A DNA stretch of 64,000 nucleotides from Fragilariopsis cylindrus CCMP1102 (GCA_900095095.1 FMBT01000320.1:124001-188000), one strand, 5' to 3'. Counted from the first letter of the stretch, positions 31,254 through 43,120 are shown. Notes: generated by a model not told the origin, from the letters alone. Program-made: numbers and translations.

Positions 31254-33230
31254 ATGTCTAGTAGTAGTAGTAGTACACGTCATGAAGCCAAGCGTCAGCG
31301 TTTATTATCGGATGAAGTAGTAGTAGCAGAAGAAGCAGAAGAAGCAGAAGAAGAAGAAGAAGACATCGATATAAGTACTCAATCTCAGTCTCAGTCACAG
31401 TCTCAGTCTCAGTCGAAACCATTTAATAGTCAAGATACAGCTTTCACCGCCGTAGTACCATCATCATCGGCTGATCGTCTTCAAGATACGGAAGCAACTA
31501 TACCATTGGCGATGCCGATGTCGACGATGATGCCTCCTCGTCAGCAACAACAACAACAACCGCAACCGCAACCGCAACAACTACCAGCAGCCGTAGTTAA
31601 AAATCCTCCAATTCCAATTCCAACCAACCATCATCATCATCACGATCCTCGTGTAATAATTGCATCGACTCTTCGTAAATTGAAATTGAACCTTAGTAAT
31701 AATAGAACCACTAGTAGTATACCTAGTGGTAGTACAGTCGATGTCGTCATACAAGCCTTAAAGGATTTACGGAAATGGGCGGATGAGGATACTAAAGATC
31801 ATCGTCGATTGTTTTTAAAAATATTCTATGATTTAGATGGTATGACACAAGTTACGAAATTATTGAAACAACTTCTCGTGGTGAAACAACAACAACAACA
31901 ACAACAACTCCATCTATTATCATCTTCGTCGTCGTCGTCGTCGTCCTTGTCGTCGCCGTACAATATTAACTTGATGGATATATGGGAATATTTAAAACAT
32001 ATTGCCAGGATTATCTCACATTGTACTCATAACGGAATGGATGGCAGAAAAAAAAAAAGTAATCAAGATATCGCATCAAAAATTGCAAAGACATTTGTTA
32101 TGGAAGATGGACTAAAAACTGTACTACAAATTGCATTCTTGAATGACATTGATAATGATAACGATCACGATGATGATACTGATAAAGAGACTTCTAACCA
32201 GGCCGCTGCTGCTGCTGCTGCTGCTGCCGAAACAAATAAATTTAGAGCTATATGTTATATATGGGGTGGATTAATGAATGTTGCATCACATAAAATTGCT
32301 ATACAAAACAGTACCTTAAATCAAGAACAAACACAATTAGTCTTTGATTGTGGTATAAAAACTATACAAATGTTAAAGAAACAACAACAAAAGAATAAGA
32401 CCAATGATAATACAGCAACAACAGCAGCAGCAACAAAGAACGACAACAAAAATAGTAATTGCGACGACATACCATATTATAAAATACTTAAAAATGTATT
32501 TGGTACACTAGCAAATGTATTTAATTTTCATAACAGAGAGAATGTCGAACCACCAACACTTCGGATGAATGATATATTCCAGATAACTGTCAATGATGTA
32601 TTAAAAAAGAAAAAGGAAAACCACAATACGAAGGAGGAGGTAAACGATGACAATGACAATGACAATGACAATGACGATGACGATGACGATAAGTCCGAAT
32701 GGGATTATAATGTAGAAGTTTGGAAGAAGGTATCATTCTTTTTTTTATTATGTAAACAACGTTGTATTTTACGCGTTGCTGATACTGATACTGCTGCTGC
32801 TGCTGTTACTCCTCCCGTGAATGGTATTGATAAAGTTGGTGATACTAATAATGATGGTAGAAATAATGAGGGTGATGAAACAACAAAAGTAATATCAAAT
32901 GATTTTGAATTAGTTATATCATTTTGTATTGAATATATTAAACATGATCCAAATAAAGCATATCATGCAGGTATATTTTCTATTTTACAACAATATTGTC
33001 TTGGTCCTGACAACTTCGACGATGATGATGAAGAAGCAGTAGTGGCGTATGATGAAATGTACTGTGCATCACAATATATAAGGAATATACCAGGTTTTAT
33101 TATAATACTTGGAACAATATTAGATGCAAAAAAATATAACTCTTTTCGTGACGATGTTGATTACAGTATTGAACAACGTACTAAGGTTGCAACAAAGAAA
33201 TTATTAAGTTCTATATTAAAGGTGGATTGA
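31254..33230 (+). CDS. Hypothetical ARM/HEAT-like helical protein with disordered N-terminus
   Basis: 658 aa starting at an ATG (ataATGTCTAG). Residues 1-125 are low complexity (Ser, Glu, Gln-Ser and Gln-Pro repeats, His run). From about 130 the protein is mainly helical and Leu-rich: STVDVVIQALKDLRKWADED, RRLFLKIFYDLDGMTQVTKLL, WEYLKHIARIISHC, AICYIWGGLMNVASHKIAI, ILKNVFGTLANVFNFH, ELVISFCIEYIKH and IPGFIIILGTILDAKKY. Short Asp/Asn and Gln runs interrupt it. The first block resembles ARM-type proteins common in diatoms, where a 'GG/DGM...LL' step marks inter-repeat turns. Likely a protein-binding scaffold; no catalytic residues seen. No family named with confidence. Confidence 0.65.
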   Translation: MSSSSSSTRHEAKRQRLLSDEVVVAEEAEEAEEEEEDIDISTQSQSQSQSQSQSKPFNSQDTAFTAVVPSSSADRLQDTEATIPLAMPMSTMMPPRQQQQQQPQPQPQQLPAAVVKNPPIPIPTNHHHHHDPRVIIASTLRKLKLNLSNNRTTSSIPSGSTVDVVIQALKDLRKWADEDTKDHRRLFLKIFYDLDGMTQVTKLLKQLLVVKQQQQQQQLHLLSSSSSSSSSLSSPYNINLMDIWEYLKHIARIISHCTHNGMDGRKKKSNQDIASKIAKTFVMEDGLKTVLQIAFLNDIDNDNDHDDDTDKETSNQAAAAAAAAAETNKFRAICYIWGGLMNVASHKIAIQNSTLNQEQTQLVFDCGIKTIQMLKKQQQKNKTNDNTATTAAATKNDNKNSNCDDIPYYKILKNVFGTLANVFNFHNRENVEPPTLRMNDIFQITVNDVLKKKKENHNTKEEVNDDNDNDNDNDDDDDDKSEWDYNVEVWKKVSFFFLLCKQRCILRVADTDTAAAAVTPPVNGIDKVGDTNNDGRNNEGDETTKVISNDFELVISFCIEYIKHDPNKAYHAGIFSILQQYCLGPDNFDDDDEEAVVAYDEMYCASQYIRNIPGFIIILGTILDAKKYNSFRDDVDYSIEQRTKVATKKLLSSILKVD

Positions 33231-34399
33231 TATCTCTTTCTTTTCTCAACACTTTATCTCACCACCAATGAAACCAGTGCGTCCGTCCAACCCACGAAAG
33301 GCGATGACGATGATGGCCACGTACCTTGGGGGATACGGTAGGTAGTAACCTGCACTGTTGTTACCCCACGGTATGATATTGAAAAACAGAGCCTTTACCG
33401 TCGGATGATAGCTGAATGATATAACACCGTTGCCGAATATGATACATACCGGTATAGTATAGTAGTCTTGAGTCGAGCATAAGCAGCTGGATGCGGTGCA
33501 GTGCAGTGCAGTGCACCGTGCTAAAGATAGTAGTAACCGTACTAATCATATAACTTACAAAAGAATTTTTCTTTTTAAACAATATCTATACTTTTGCTTT
33601 GTTTCAGTAGTAGTAGTAGTAGTAGTAGTACGCATTAGTATGCGTACAGCATCGAAATAGTACAGAGTACATCGCGTTCGTCGTACCTCCTAACTACCTA
33701 CCTACCTACCTAGATACTAGTAGGAACAGCAGTAAAATGATAACAACAATGACGTAGGGTAGCTTGCATTCAGCATAACACTCTACTAATAATAGTATAA
33801 TCAAGCACGGAAATTCTTTTTTACGTCTGAAAATCAGAAAGAAAAAAAACTTCAGTCGTGGTTTTTGTTTTTCAATTTTTAATCGAGATTAATATGTCGA
33901 ATTCTCGTTTACACCATCACATACCGTACAGTACCACTTACTTAATCCAGAAAGCAAATAAATTCAAAACCTCGAATGCTGATGATGACGACGAAAGTTC
34001 TTCTTCCTATATGATGACAACAACCCTTGCTGAAGTAGCTAGCTAGCCATATATCTGTACGTAAATATTGATAAGGTATGAAAGTAGTTCTGCAGTAGAA
34101 GTTGCTGTTGCAGTATAGACGAGTGTTTGAGGTTGATTTTAATATTTGATTTTTATTGATTTTAATATGATCCTTCTATGTGAAATATGTAGGTAGGTAG
34201 TAATGACGAAGAATAAAACAAAAATGGTACTGGTAGTTATGGTTTCAGTTATAGCTGTTGCTGTTAATGGTACAAACAAATAGTTGGCAATGAATTTATG
34301 ATGTTGACTGTGATTCTGTTGAGTAGTAGTGTCCCGTAGTAGTGTACACGTAAATAGTAGGGATTGCTGGTATAATATCCCGAGGTAGTTTGGTTTGGT

Positions 34400-34431
<32 letters not shown>

Positions 34432-34495
34432 GCTGTTGTTGTTGCTAATGCTTATTAATAATGGAATGAGGTGATTTGGTCGCTCTTGTCTTATA
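33231..34495. other. Convergent intergenic region
   Basis: AT-rich with GTAGTAGTAG runs (33605-33630), CTACCTACCTACC (33698-33712) and a GTT/TTG run near 34393-34445. The 62-codon frame at 33858-34046 and the minus frames are not convincing. Confidence 0.35.
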
Positions 34496-36181
34496 TTATG
34501 CAGCAGGTGCAATAGTATTACCAGAATAATAACTTTGTGTACCATCACCCATCATTAAATACATAACATTACCTAGAAATGATTCAAATGTTGTACGATC
34601 TTCTTCTTTTCTCAATACATTCTTGTCGTCTGTGCGGCTCAATACTTCTTGTCCTAAATGACCATCCCGTTCGGATGAACATATAACTAAGATGAGTGAT
34701 TGTACAAGGTATTTGTTACATACGTCAACTCTTGTTGGTTGATTTAAACTACCATATGTCGATGCTAAATTATTCATCATTGCCATTAAAAATGTATATT
34801 GTACTATATCTTCCAAACGAAATCTTGTCATTAATTCATATGCTTGTGTATAATGATCAACAGCTGTATTTAAATAAAATGTAGCATCGTTATTACGTGA
34901 AGGATATTCACTACAACTAAAACCTGATTCGAATTGATTTTGATTCGTTGACGACGACGACGACGACGACGTTGTTGATGATGATGTTGATGTTGATGTT
35001 GATGTTGATGATGATGATGGTATACTATTCATTGAACTGTCTATTTTTGAAGTTGACATACCAAATATTGACATAGCACCACTACCATCCATTTGTGCCA
35101 TTCGACACATCATATTCATTTTGTGTTGTTCCATTTGTTGTTTTTGTGCTGTCATACCTTTGTACTGGTAACATAAAGCGATGTTATAAATACAAATCAT
35201 AGAATGAAAGATTGATACTGTCAGGTTTTCATAAGATACGCGTTGTTGATCTTGTTGTTGTTCTTCTGAACGATGCTGGCGACGAGTCGTCGATCGGTGT
35301 TGTTCAGTTACACAATCTTCAGGTTCATTCTCTTCCTGCTGCTGCTGCTGCTGCTGCTGCTCTTTATTGTTATTACTGTTCTCGTTGTTGCTGTTGCTGT
35401 CATCGTTACCATTACTACTACCAAAACATGATGATTCTAATGAATTTGTATTATTACCAATTTGAATAGCCTTCCAATATATATACTCATTCGAATCACA
35501 TCCCACACCCCCTTTTAATTTAATTCCCGTATCCTTTGGATTCACACTTTTTAATAATTCTTTTCCCATTGCATCATCTTCGTATCTAAGATAGCCATCG
35601 TCATCATTTGGTAAATACTGTAATGCATTGCCGTGATAGTATGACTCTGTATGTTGTACAATGATAGCTAATGCTTTTTGAAAATGTTGTAGTGCGTCAT
35701 CCACACGTTGACCTGTTTCAAATTCTTCTTTCTCTTTTTCTTTCTGTTGTTGTTGTCGTGCACGTGCTTCACGTGCAATATCTTCAAATTTGTGACTATG
35801 AGTATGAATATGAGTTGCTTTTCGACGTTTTCTTCTACATTCAATGGAGGAGTCCAGAAGATTAGGATTACTTTCACTTCCTCGAAGATTTGGATTGAAT
35901 TCGTTTCCTCGACTGCTACTGCTTGAGCTGCTGCTGTTTGAGCTTGTGCTTGTGCTTGTATCGAGATCAGAACGACTGGAGCTGGAACTGGAACTGGAAC
36001 TGGAAATGCTACTAGTAACACTGCTGATACTTCGATCCATTATAGGACCGTCATTTTCTCGACTGCTGCTACTTCCGATGCTATTGACGCTGCTGACGAG
36101 AGTCTTGTCGTCCATCATGATACCACTACGGCAAAGGGCATCGACGCCCATGTTGTTGTAGTGTACAGCTAGATTGACCAT
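34496..36181 (-). CDS. TPR-like hypothetical protein (diatom-type)
   Basis: 561 aa from the ATG at 36179-36181. Helical elements in order: LAVHYNNMGVDALCRSG (N-terminal half of a TPR pair), a long Ser-rich insertion, DALQHFQKALAIIVQHTESY, a Asn/Gln-rich insertion, YENLTVSIFHSMICIYNIALCYQYKG (about 318-345), a Ser/Thr insertion, FYLNTAVDHYTQAYELMTRF and TFLMAMMNNLASTYGSLNQ (about 445-500). 'NNMGV-AL', 'YNIALCYQYKG' and 'MNNLA-YG-L' are recurring TPR helix-turn signatures of a large diatom family. Scaffold or interaction protein; function unknown. It converges with the 31254 gene. Confidence 0.65.
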   Translation of the reverse strand: MVNLAVHYNNMGVDALCRSGIMMDDKTLVSSVNSIGSSSSRENDGPIMDRSISSVTSSISSSSSSSSSSRSDLDTSTSTSSNSSSSSSSSRGNEFNPNLRGSESNPNLLDSSIECRRKRRKATHIHTHSHKFEDIAREARARQQQQKEKEKEEFETGQRVDDALQHFQKALAIIVQHTESYYHGNALQYLPNDDDGYLRYEDDAMGKELLKSVNPKDTGIKLKGGVGCDSNEYIYWKAIQIGNNTNSLESSCFGSSNGNDDSNSNNENSNNNKEQQQQQQQQEENEPEDCVTEQHRSTTRRQHRSEEQQQDQQRVSYENLTVSIFHSMICIYNIALCYQYKGMTAQKQQMEQHKMNMMCRMAQMDGSGAMSIFGMSTSKIDSSMNSIPSSSSTSTSTSTSSSTTSSSSSSSTNQNQFESGFSCSEYPSRNNDATFYLNTAVDHYTQAYELMTRFRLEDIVQYTFLMAMMNNLASTYGSLNQPTRVDVCNKYLVQSLILVICSSERDGHLGQEVLSRTDDKNVLRKEEDRTTFESFLGNVMYLMMGDGTQSYYSGNTIAPAA

Positions 36182-38553
36182 TATTAATTGTAGTTTGTAA
36201 TAGTTTAGTTAGGTGTGTTGTCTTGTCTTGTCTTGTGATTGTATGAAATGAATTCGAGAGTTTGGTTTTTTCTTCTGTGACGAAAGATACAATCTTTTGT
36301 TGGTGTTTGTGAGGTCGACAATAAGGAATGTTCGGTACGGTAGCCCCTAGTAACCAAAGTTGTATGCGTGCTGTATGATGTGAAGTAAAATAAGCATTGG
36401 GTAGACGATGCGACACGGAATAACGTTCTTTGACAACAATTCGCGCCACAGTGCCAGATGTATTCACGACTAACTCGGAAACCTAACTGCATTCGTATAG
36501 TAAGTCCTTCCGTTGCTCATAAATGTACTAGAATCTTTTGAAACTTTTAACAGAAAAGGAATAATTGTTTCCTAGGACATTCATGATTGGCATTGTCAAA
36601 TTCAAGTCATTGATGGAGGAGATGGGAAAATAGAAAGGTATGTATTGTAAAAGTGCATTAATGTGTACGAGTACAGTACGGGTGTGTGCAGTAAAGAAAA
36701 ACGAGAACAGTGTAAATTTGTAGTCGCACAGTACAGCCCATGCAATTTGACATTAAAGTGTACAGCCCAGATCGTGTGATATACTTTTCATTGGCCAAAA
36801 AATAATATTCTCTCGCGCACCCCTGACGAAAATTCTCATCAATATATGGCATAATAGTTAAGAGACAACTATCGCGGTGAAATTCACATTTATGCTAGTG
36901 TTGTATGGGGTTCCACTCACATAAAATAATAAATGATCACACTTGTGACTAAAATTACCATTAATTGTTTACGATCCACGCCAACATTTAAGTTACATTT
37001 ATATACTACGAACTGTCACAAAACGATTCACAATTATAACATAAAATAAGACATGAATTCAATAAAATACATAATGTTGGAATCGTTTCAAATATGCGTA
37101 TATGTTACTCGTAGATTGTATTTGAAACGATATGTTGAAAATCCTTTATTTATATTTGCTTTACGACACGAGATACCGTTATGATCATATCTATAACAGA
37201 ATCAACCAATGACAAACGATTATAGTTGAATAGGGTTAGGTAAATAATCTGAGTCTAGTATTCGAACGATAGCATATCACCTTATTAAGTGTTCAAAATG
37301 TTAGTAATTGTTACGTGACGGTACCGTATGTCTAGCATTTATATTTGCGTTTTACGAAACGAGATATCGTAATGTTCATATCTCTAACAGAACCAACCAA
37401 TGACAAACGATTATAGTTGAATAGGGTTGATAATTTTGAGTGTAGTATTGCTAGCTACTGTAGTAGAAAGTCTTGTAGCTAGGTAGGATCTGATCAAGCA
37501 AAGAACGAACGATGTCACCTTATTAGAGTGTTCATAATGTTATTGTTACGTAACGGTATGTCTAGCAAATGTTTGCTATCAATATGAAATTGTAAGTAAT
37601 ATGACTAGTTCTGTGATTGTGAATATGATATTGGCAAAGTTATACGACAGTATACGTAACATCTTTCGCCAAGATCTACATATTCGACTAAGTTCCCCTC
37701 ATAATTTTGTTTAATCCAAGTAGTCAAAACGAGTCGGTTATGTTGTTTCACTTTTTCACTTAGTGGTGAGAAAATCAAAATAAAACCAGAAACAACTAAA
37801 AACACCAGTAGAACGCGTAGAAACCTGGCTGAAATCCTGTGCTAAAAATATATAGTTACGGTACTTAACGCTATTTTCAAATATTTATATATTTGAACAC
37901 GAATCTCTCTCTCTCTCTCTCATTTTCTCTCTCTCATTCTCTCTCTTTCTACTTTTTCACGCAATGAACTTAGACGCCCCCTCGCGCCAGCAACAATTAC
38001 CAGTATGACGATAAAGTTTAACACGAATGTAATAAATCTAATAAAATACCGTTGCCAATCTCTACCTGTAGTTCGCAGAATTACGTGTTGAAATTGATTC
38101 ATACTATTTTTTTAGTCACGCTCTGACATAGTTCGCCTTTACGTCAACCGAATCAGATCGGCCTTTCTGGGCCATCAGTTCTTTCACAATTCTACTGTAT
38201 TTGTGTTGTTTCGACCGCGAATGAATCAATCGAATTCAAGAATCTAATCCATTCGTGCACACTCATGACTCAAGAAAAAGAAACTTCATCCACATCATCA
38301 TCATCAATCTCGATCTTTTATGCCTTCCTGTCCGACAGAATCAATCGAATCAATCATCGGCTCAAATCGAAACACACAACATTCTTCGCTCAAGTCAAAG
38401 AAGACTCATTCACATAGCATAAGTACCGTGCTGACTCTGATATCTAGTAGAGGTTAGAGACAGCCAGAGAGAGAAAGAGAGAGGTTAGTGGTAGAGAGCG
38501 AGAGAGACAAGGAGATAAACAGAGTGTTACAAAACGGAATTGTTTCCTCCAAG
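36182..38553. other. Intergenic region with a ~191-bp direct duplication
   Basis: Upstream of two divergent genes. The segment at about 37145-37335 is repeated at 37335-37570 (see repeat). An inverted pair AATCGTTTCAAATA / TATTTGAAACGATA lies at 37080-37135. (TC)n tracts lie at 37905-37960 and an (AG)n-rich leader near 38466-38510. No gene recognised. Confidence 0.45.
37145..37570 (+). repeat. Direct duplication with ~191-bp period
   Basis: CAACCAATGACAAACGATTA occurs at 37203 and 37394. It is preceded in both copies by TTTACGA[CA]ACGAGATA and followed by TTGAATAGGGTT, a CACCTTATTA segment and GTTACGT[GA]ACGGTA...TGTCTAGCA. The second copy has an insertion with CTAGCTACTGTAG and TAGGTAGG near 37450-37485. 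Confidence 0.85.
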
Positions 38554-39993
38554 ATGTCATCAGAATTAACAGAACGACGACGACCGCGGCGGCGGCGGCG
38601 GCAGTCATCATCAGCATATCGAATCATACCAAGTAGTATGATAATTTTCTATGCCATCGGCGTATTGTCCATCTTGGTTAGTAGTCCTCCATATTATTTA
38701 CTCGTTCAAGATCATTTCGTTGTCGGCGTTGAGGCATGGACGGCGAATTCGAATAATCAGAATCATGATATGAGATTCTCTCGTCGTCGTTTCAGTATTC
38801 GATCTTCGTCGTCACCGCTTCTGATGGCAACGATGTTTCCGTCCACAGCAGAGAAGAAGAAGAAAAAGAAAAAGAATATTGGACTGTTCCCGTCGTCATC
38901 GTCGTCGGAAAAAAAGAACATCCACGAGACGATGCCAATGACAAAAAGAAGCGACAACAACAAGAAGTCACCAGCCTCTATTTTATTCACAGCAATTGTT
39001 GCTGCTACATTTTTTGCATGCTCCACGACAGTACTACCTGCAGTTGCCACCGCCGCCAACGACAATTATAACAACAACAACAACAACAACAACGCCTTTG
39101 TTACTACCACTCGATCGTTATCATCATCATCAGCGTCGTCTATGACTGTATCATCCTCTTTGGAATCATTGACAACATTGAATTCGAATTCATATTCAAA
39201 TACCATGGAACAAGATTTAGTTAAAACATTAAAGGCACCCACAGCTGATCAACCACAAATTCCATTTCCAGGTACCACAAGAGCAAGAGAAGCGGCAGCA
39301 ACAACATCGACGACACAATCAAAAAAGAAGAAGATTGCTAAAACTGCGAGTAGTAAAAATCAACAATTTATAGTACCAGTACAACTTTCGATAGAAAAAT
39401 CATCCTCATTGCCATCACAACAAGAACGTCCTTATAATGGTGCAGATGTATTAGTATTACAAGTATTGACTGATCGTCCACCACTATCAGATGTGTCATC
39501 ATCATCAGCATTAGTTGTATCAGAGTCATCATCATTATCAACAAAGATTTTGGGTGGTGCTCAAATTCCAATTGGTGCTATTGGTAGTAATTTCCCGGTC
39601 CGATTTTCATTAGGACCATTAAATTCTGTCGTTGGTCAAGAAGACGAATGGAAAGCATTTTCCTCCTCCAAGGATTTATGGTTACGTGCCTCAATTTGTC
39701 GTGATACTGATAATGATAATCCCGAAACTATTAATACTAATAGCGCTGCTACTGCTTCATCGTCGTCATCATTAGCACCATGTCCAATCTCTAAAACTCC
39801 TATTTTAGAAGGAATAGGATTTTCAAAATGGATTAATTTTAGTAATATTCAACAACAACAGCAGCAACAACAAGATGGTGGTGACAGTAGTGCCGACAGT
39901 AAAAGCGGAAACGATAAAATTGGTATTCGTGCACCTGCCACGGTTATCTTAACAACAACAGTAACAGCAACTGGTGTATCTTCAACAAAATAG
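38554..39993 (+). CDS. Hypothetical protein with plastid/thylakoid-lumen-type presequence
   Basis: 479 aa; I choose the ATG at 38554 because the frame upstream has no ATG in the same run and is AG-repeat leader. A basic N-terminus (ERRRPRRRRR) precedes a hydrophobic signal segment (MIIFYAIGVLSILVSS). VGVEAWTA follows at about residue 60, similar to the diatom 'ASAF' plastid-import cleavage motif with an aromatic after Ala. A Ser/Arg-rich transit-like stretch is next, then a second hydrophobic segment (ILFTAIVAATFFACSTTVLPAVATA), which would serve as a thylakoid transfer signal with an AxA site. The mature part has a compact core (FIVPVQLSIEKS ... VLVLQVLTDRP ... LGGAQIPIGAIGSNFPVRFSLGP ... 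WLRASICRD). I do not know its function. Targeting is inferred from motif order only. Confidence 0.65.
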   Translation: MSSELTERRRPRRRRRQSSSAYRIIPSSMIIFYAIGVLSILVSSPPYYLLVQDHFVVGVEAWTANSNNQNHDMRFSRRRFSIRSSSSPLLMATMFPSTAEKKKKKKKNIGLFPSSSSSEKKNIHETMPMTKRSDNNKKSPASILFTAIVAATFFACSTTVLPAVATAANDNYNNNNNNNNAFVTTTRSLSSSSASSMTVSSSLESLTTLNSNSYSNTMEQDLVKTLKAPTADQPQIPFPGTTRAREAAATTSTTQSKKKKIAKTASSKNQQFIVPVQLSIEKSSSLPSQQERPYNGADVLVLQVLTDRPPLSDVSSSSALVVSESSSLSTKILGGAQIPIGAIGSNFPVRFSLGPLNSVVGQEDEWKAFSSSKDLWLRASICRDTDNDNPETINTNSAATASSSSSLAPCPISKTPILEGIGFSKWINFSNIQQQQQQQQDGGDSSADSKSGNDKIGIRAPATVILTTTVTATGVSSTK

Positions 39994-41208
39994 TAGTGAC
40001 ATTAGTTCAACACATAACGTGATCCTTCTCCTCCTCTGTCCTAAAGGGTGTTACGTTTTGATATTACATACCACGCATACACGCAGCAAAAATTCATCAT
40101 ACTGTGCGGTGTACTACTCCACCTGCTGAAAGAATTTGAAACGAATACAATACGATAGGATTGGATCAATCCACTTTTCATAACTGTAGGCATCCACTAC
40201 TGGACCCCAGTAACCTTTTCCATAACGGGGGAGAAAGATACTAGTGCTGCTGTTGTCGTTGCTGTTGCTGTTGCTGTTCCAGATACAATCGTCGTCCATA
40301 GATCTCTCCTCCCCCCCCCCCTGCCCAAGTGTGCAGTACAACCAAAACACACAGATAAGATCGAAGGAAGAAGTGCATAAAATCAGCTAAAAAAATATTT
40401 CTCTTAGATCATAATATATCTATAATTAAACTCAATAAAGAGTACAGTCGTGTACGCATATTTTAATTTATTGGTTTAATTCTATTGAATGAATGAATGA
40501 AAAACTGTTTGTAGTCACTCCACGTCATACTATATCATATAAATGTACAAATAGTAAAGTAGAGCAGAATAGAGTAGCATGGCGTGTATGAAGTAGGCTG
40601 GACCGCTCGAATTGCTGTACCAACAACATAAACTATTCATTCGGTGCTACAGCAAATAAAGGATGTCAAAATTAAAAACAAGGTATCCCTACCAGAATGC
40701 ATCTTTTTTGTGGTGGAGATATCTTGTGTCAAGAATTATTGACAACGATTATTGAAAAGGGGTTGTGTGTGAATGCTGTGTACATGATACAAAGTATTAC
40801 AACAATTTCATCTGTGAGTGAATCTTTCAGATTTTATCTGGTTTTAGGACATGGGGAGAGTTACACAGAAGATGAAGACACTGATTCATGGAGCAGTACA
40901 TACCAAAGTCCTGTTTCTGGCCAAAATCACGTCTGAAAACATACAACAATGGATTATTGTATGTTATGAGCAGCAGCAATAACAACAAGTATCAAATGGA
41001 ATGGATTATGCGGGCTGGTACTTCAATCATATAGCAGAATGTATGTCAGAAGGAGTGTGCTTGTTACATCTTTGTTGCTGTGCAAATAATATGTACAGCA
41101 GTGATAGGCTGAGAGATAATTTATATTCACTCATGATCAATATGCATCAAATTCACAGTCAATGTGTCTATGCAAGCTGTTTTTACTGTGTGATACATAA
41201 ACAACAAA

Positions 41209-41210
<2 letters not shown>

Positions 41211-41239
<29 letters not shown>
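41211..41239. repeat. (TG)n microsatellite
   Basis: About 14 TG dinucleotides in an uninterrupted run. Confidence 0.9.
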
Positions 41240-41241
<2 letters not shown>

Positions 41242-41330
41242 ACCAGGGTGTATACCGAAGAATGTATACATCCACATGCCATGTTGCACATTCAACTATG
41301 AGTAGGTACTATCCAGCCCTTGATTCACAA

Positions 41331-41415
41331 GAAGAAGAAGAAGAAGAAGAAGAAGAAGAAGAAGAAGAAGAAGAGAAGAAGAAGAAGAAGAAGGAGAAGG
41401 AGAAGGAGAAGAAGT
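41331..41415. repeat. (GAA)n microsatellite
   Basis: Long GAA/AAG run of about 85 bases with a few GGA interruptions near the end. Purine-only on the plus strand. Confidence 0.9.
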
Positions 41416-41599
41416 AGTATGTATGTATATATATATATATAGATATATATGGATGGATGGATGGATGTTTTATGGAGATCATATTGTTATAAATGCACAA
41501 ATTGATTTCCATATTGTTATAAATGCACAAATTGATTTCCCTTAGAGGTAGGTAGATTATGATAGTATGATGCTGATTGGTGTGTGTGTTGTTGGTGCT

Positions 41600-43120
41600 C
41601 CTTCAGTTCATGCATGCATTTATGTACAGTGACTAGCCTTTAACAACGCATCCTGTTACTAGTTAATTTCCTGCGGCTATTATTTTTAGACAACCCATTT
41701 TATGTTTAATCTTTATATGTCTGCCAGACGGCATTGGTGAACAGGGGTTTACTTTTTCTTTGCCAAGGGCCAAAACCCAATTTTAACCCTATATTAGCTA
41801 AAATCAACTGAAATTTATTTTGTACAAGGTGTACCATGGGAACCAGAGCCTTATTAATGGGGGGCTTTATGTGGGTTAGATCATTTTATGAGTATTAGTG
41901 TGGATGTTCCTGACAAAATTGGTGTGGGAGCATTTTCCTACCAACAGTGACTATTTTCATTATTGCGGTCCCAGATTGCTTTCTTGAAAATGAGATATTT
42001 TTGAAAACAGGGATAAACTGTAGTTACATCCAAAATAATGGTGAGTTGGGATGATGATGCTTTCCATTCACAAGTAATATATCCTAGTGAGGATAGTGAA
42101 TCAATTCTGTGCTCTACTTAACCTGGTGGTATGTGAAAATAAAGAAAAGGAAGAGCTGTGTTTCAGGCTATAATCTTACTGTGTAATGTGGGATGGTGTG
42201 TTTATTACTTATTTTAATATATAGAAATGACAGTAACAAATACCAGCTGTATTAATTTATCTTAACAAAAGCAGTATAGAGATGGTTGGTTGGTCTTTCA
42301 ATGCAGCAGACACTAACTGGCAGATATGGGTATGTTTTGGAATTCAATTCACTGTTGTGCAAGATTGTGATGAAGGGGATGCAGAGGACAACACCAGATG
42401 GGTCAGGTGCACTACTATTCAAATAGTGTACTAGAAAATTGTGTCTGCCTCCTACAACTTTTCTGTTCTTGTGGTTGCAGAATGATATTCATTTCGCTGT
42501 TGTGGAAGGCACACAAATAACATGATTTTCTATTCAAATGAACTGCAAAATATCTCATTTCAAAAGGTTGCACAGGACAACAACAGATGGGTCGGATGCA
42601 CTAGCTTCCTTCATACCCACACCTACAAGGTCCTCATAATGCTTAGGTTTCTATGGAGGTTATGAAGGTAAAGGGTTGCATTAACCACAAAATGGGCCAT
42701 TTAGGCGCGAAAACAGGGTTTTTCCATTTTTGAGCACACCTAAGATGGACAATCAACACAAAGCACAAAGAGTAAGTTCCCTTTGATATATATGGTGCAC
42801 CCCATCCACATATTTTGTGATGATTCACCTTTTTGAGCTTACTGTATGTCCGCAAAACACTGCAAATGGGCCATTTTTGGGGGTTATTTGATGTGTGCTA
42901 TGTGTGAGCCTGCATTGTGAGATAGCAGTAGGCTTAGGAGACTAAGGAATATGACATTTCTCCATCCAATAGATCAATTGTAAACTTCATAGTTTTTTTC
43001 TTCCGTTTTTTTCTTCCAAAAAAATGAATTGAAGGTGTATATACTTGATGCTAAAGTTGTTATTATATACTAGACTAACAAATACCAGTAAAATTTGGGC
43101 ATGATTTATTCTTTTATATA
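41600..43120 (-). repeat. Dispersed noncoding element B, inverted copy of element A
   Basis: In reverse complement this matches element A in the same order: AAATCATGCCC end (43110), GATGCTAAAG segment, ATAATGTAGGCTCACAC-like segment (42900), array units with CCTACAACTT and CCTTCCACAAC landmarks (42350-42620), the CATCATCATCCCAAC segment (42040-42060), and CATGAACTGA near 41610. It has only about two array units instead of eight. The two copies differ by many substitutions and indels, so their divergence is old. The Gypsy element below inserted about 120 bp beyond its end. Confidence 0.75.

Larger units (their letters stand above)
39994..41599. other. Intergenic region with microsatellites
   Basis: It contains a (GT)n tract, a (GAA)n tract and a 31-bp exact tandem duplication near 41470-41540 (CATATTGTTATAAATGCACA). 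Frames at 40697-40936 and 41001-41417 run into these repeats and I do not call them. Confidence 0.4.

Noticed and set aside
36126-36492. Minus-strand frames just upstream of the TPR-like gene as its 5' exons
   Set aside because: The annotated Met starts the conserved NNMGV-type segment. The upstream frames have no motifs and no clear splice sites to join them.
41001-41417. 138-codon frame ending in a Glu/Lys run
   Set aside because: Half of it is (TG)n and (GAA)n microsatellite and there is no recognisable domain.
13735-43120. Elements A and B as terminal inverted repeats of one giant transposon
   Set aside because: They are inverted relative to each other, but the 25 kb between them contains ordinary host genes. 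Both copies are diverged and internally complete, and no target duplication was seen at outer edges. Two independent insertions are simpler.
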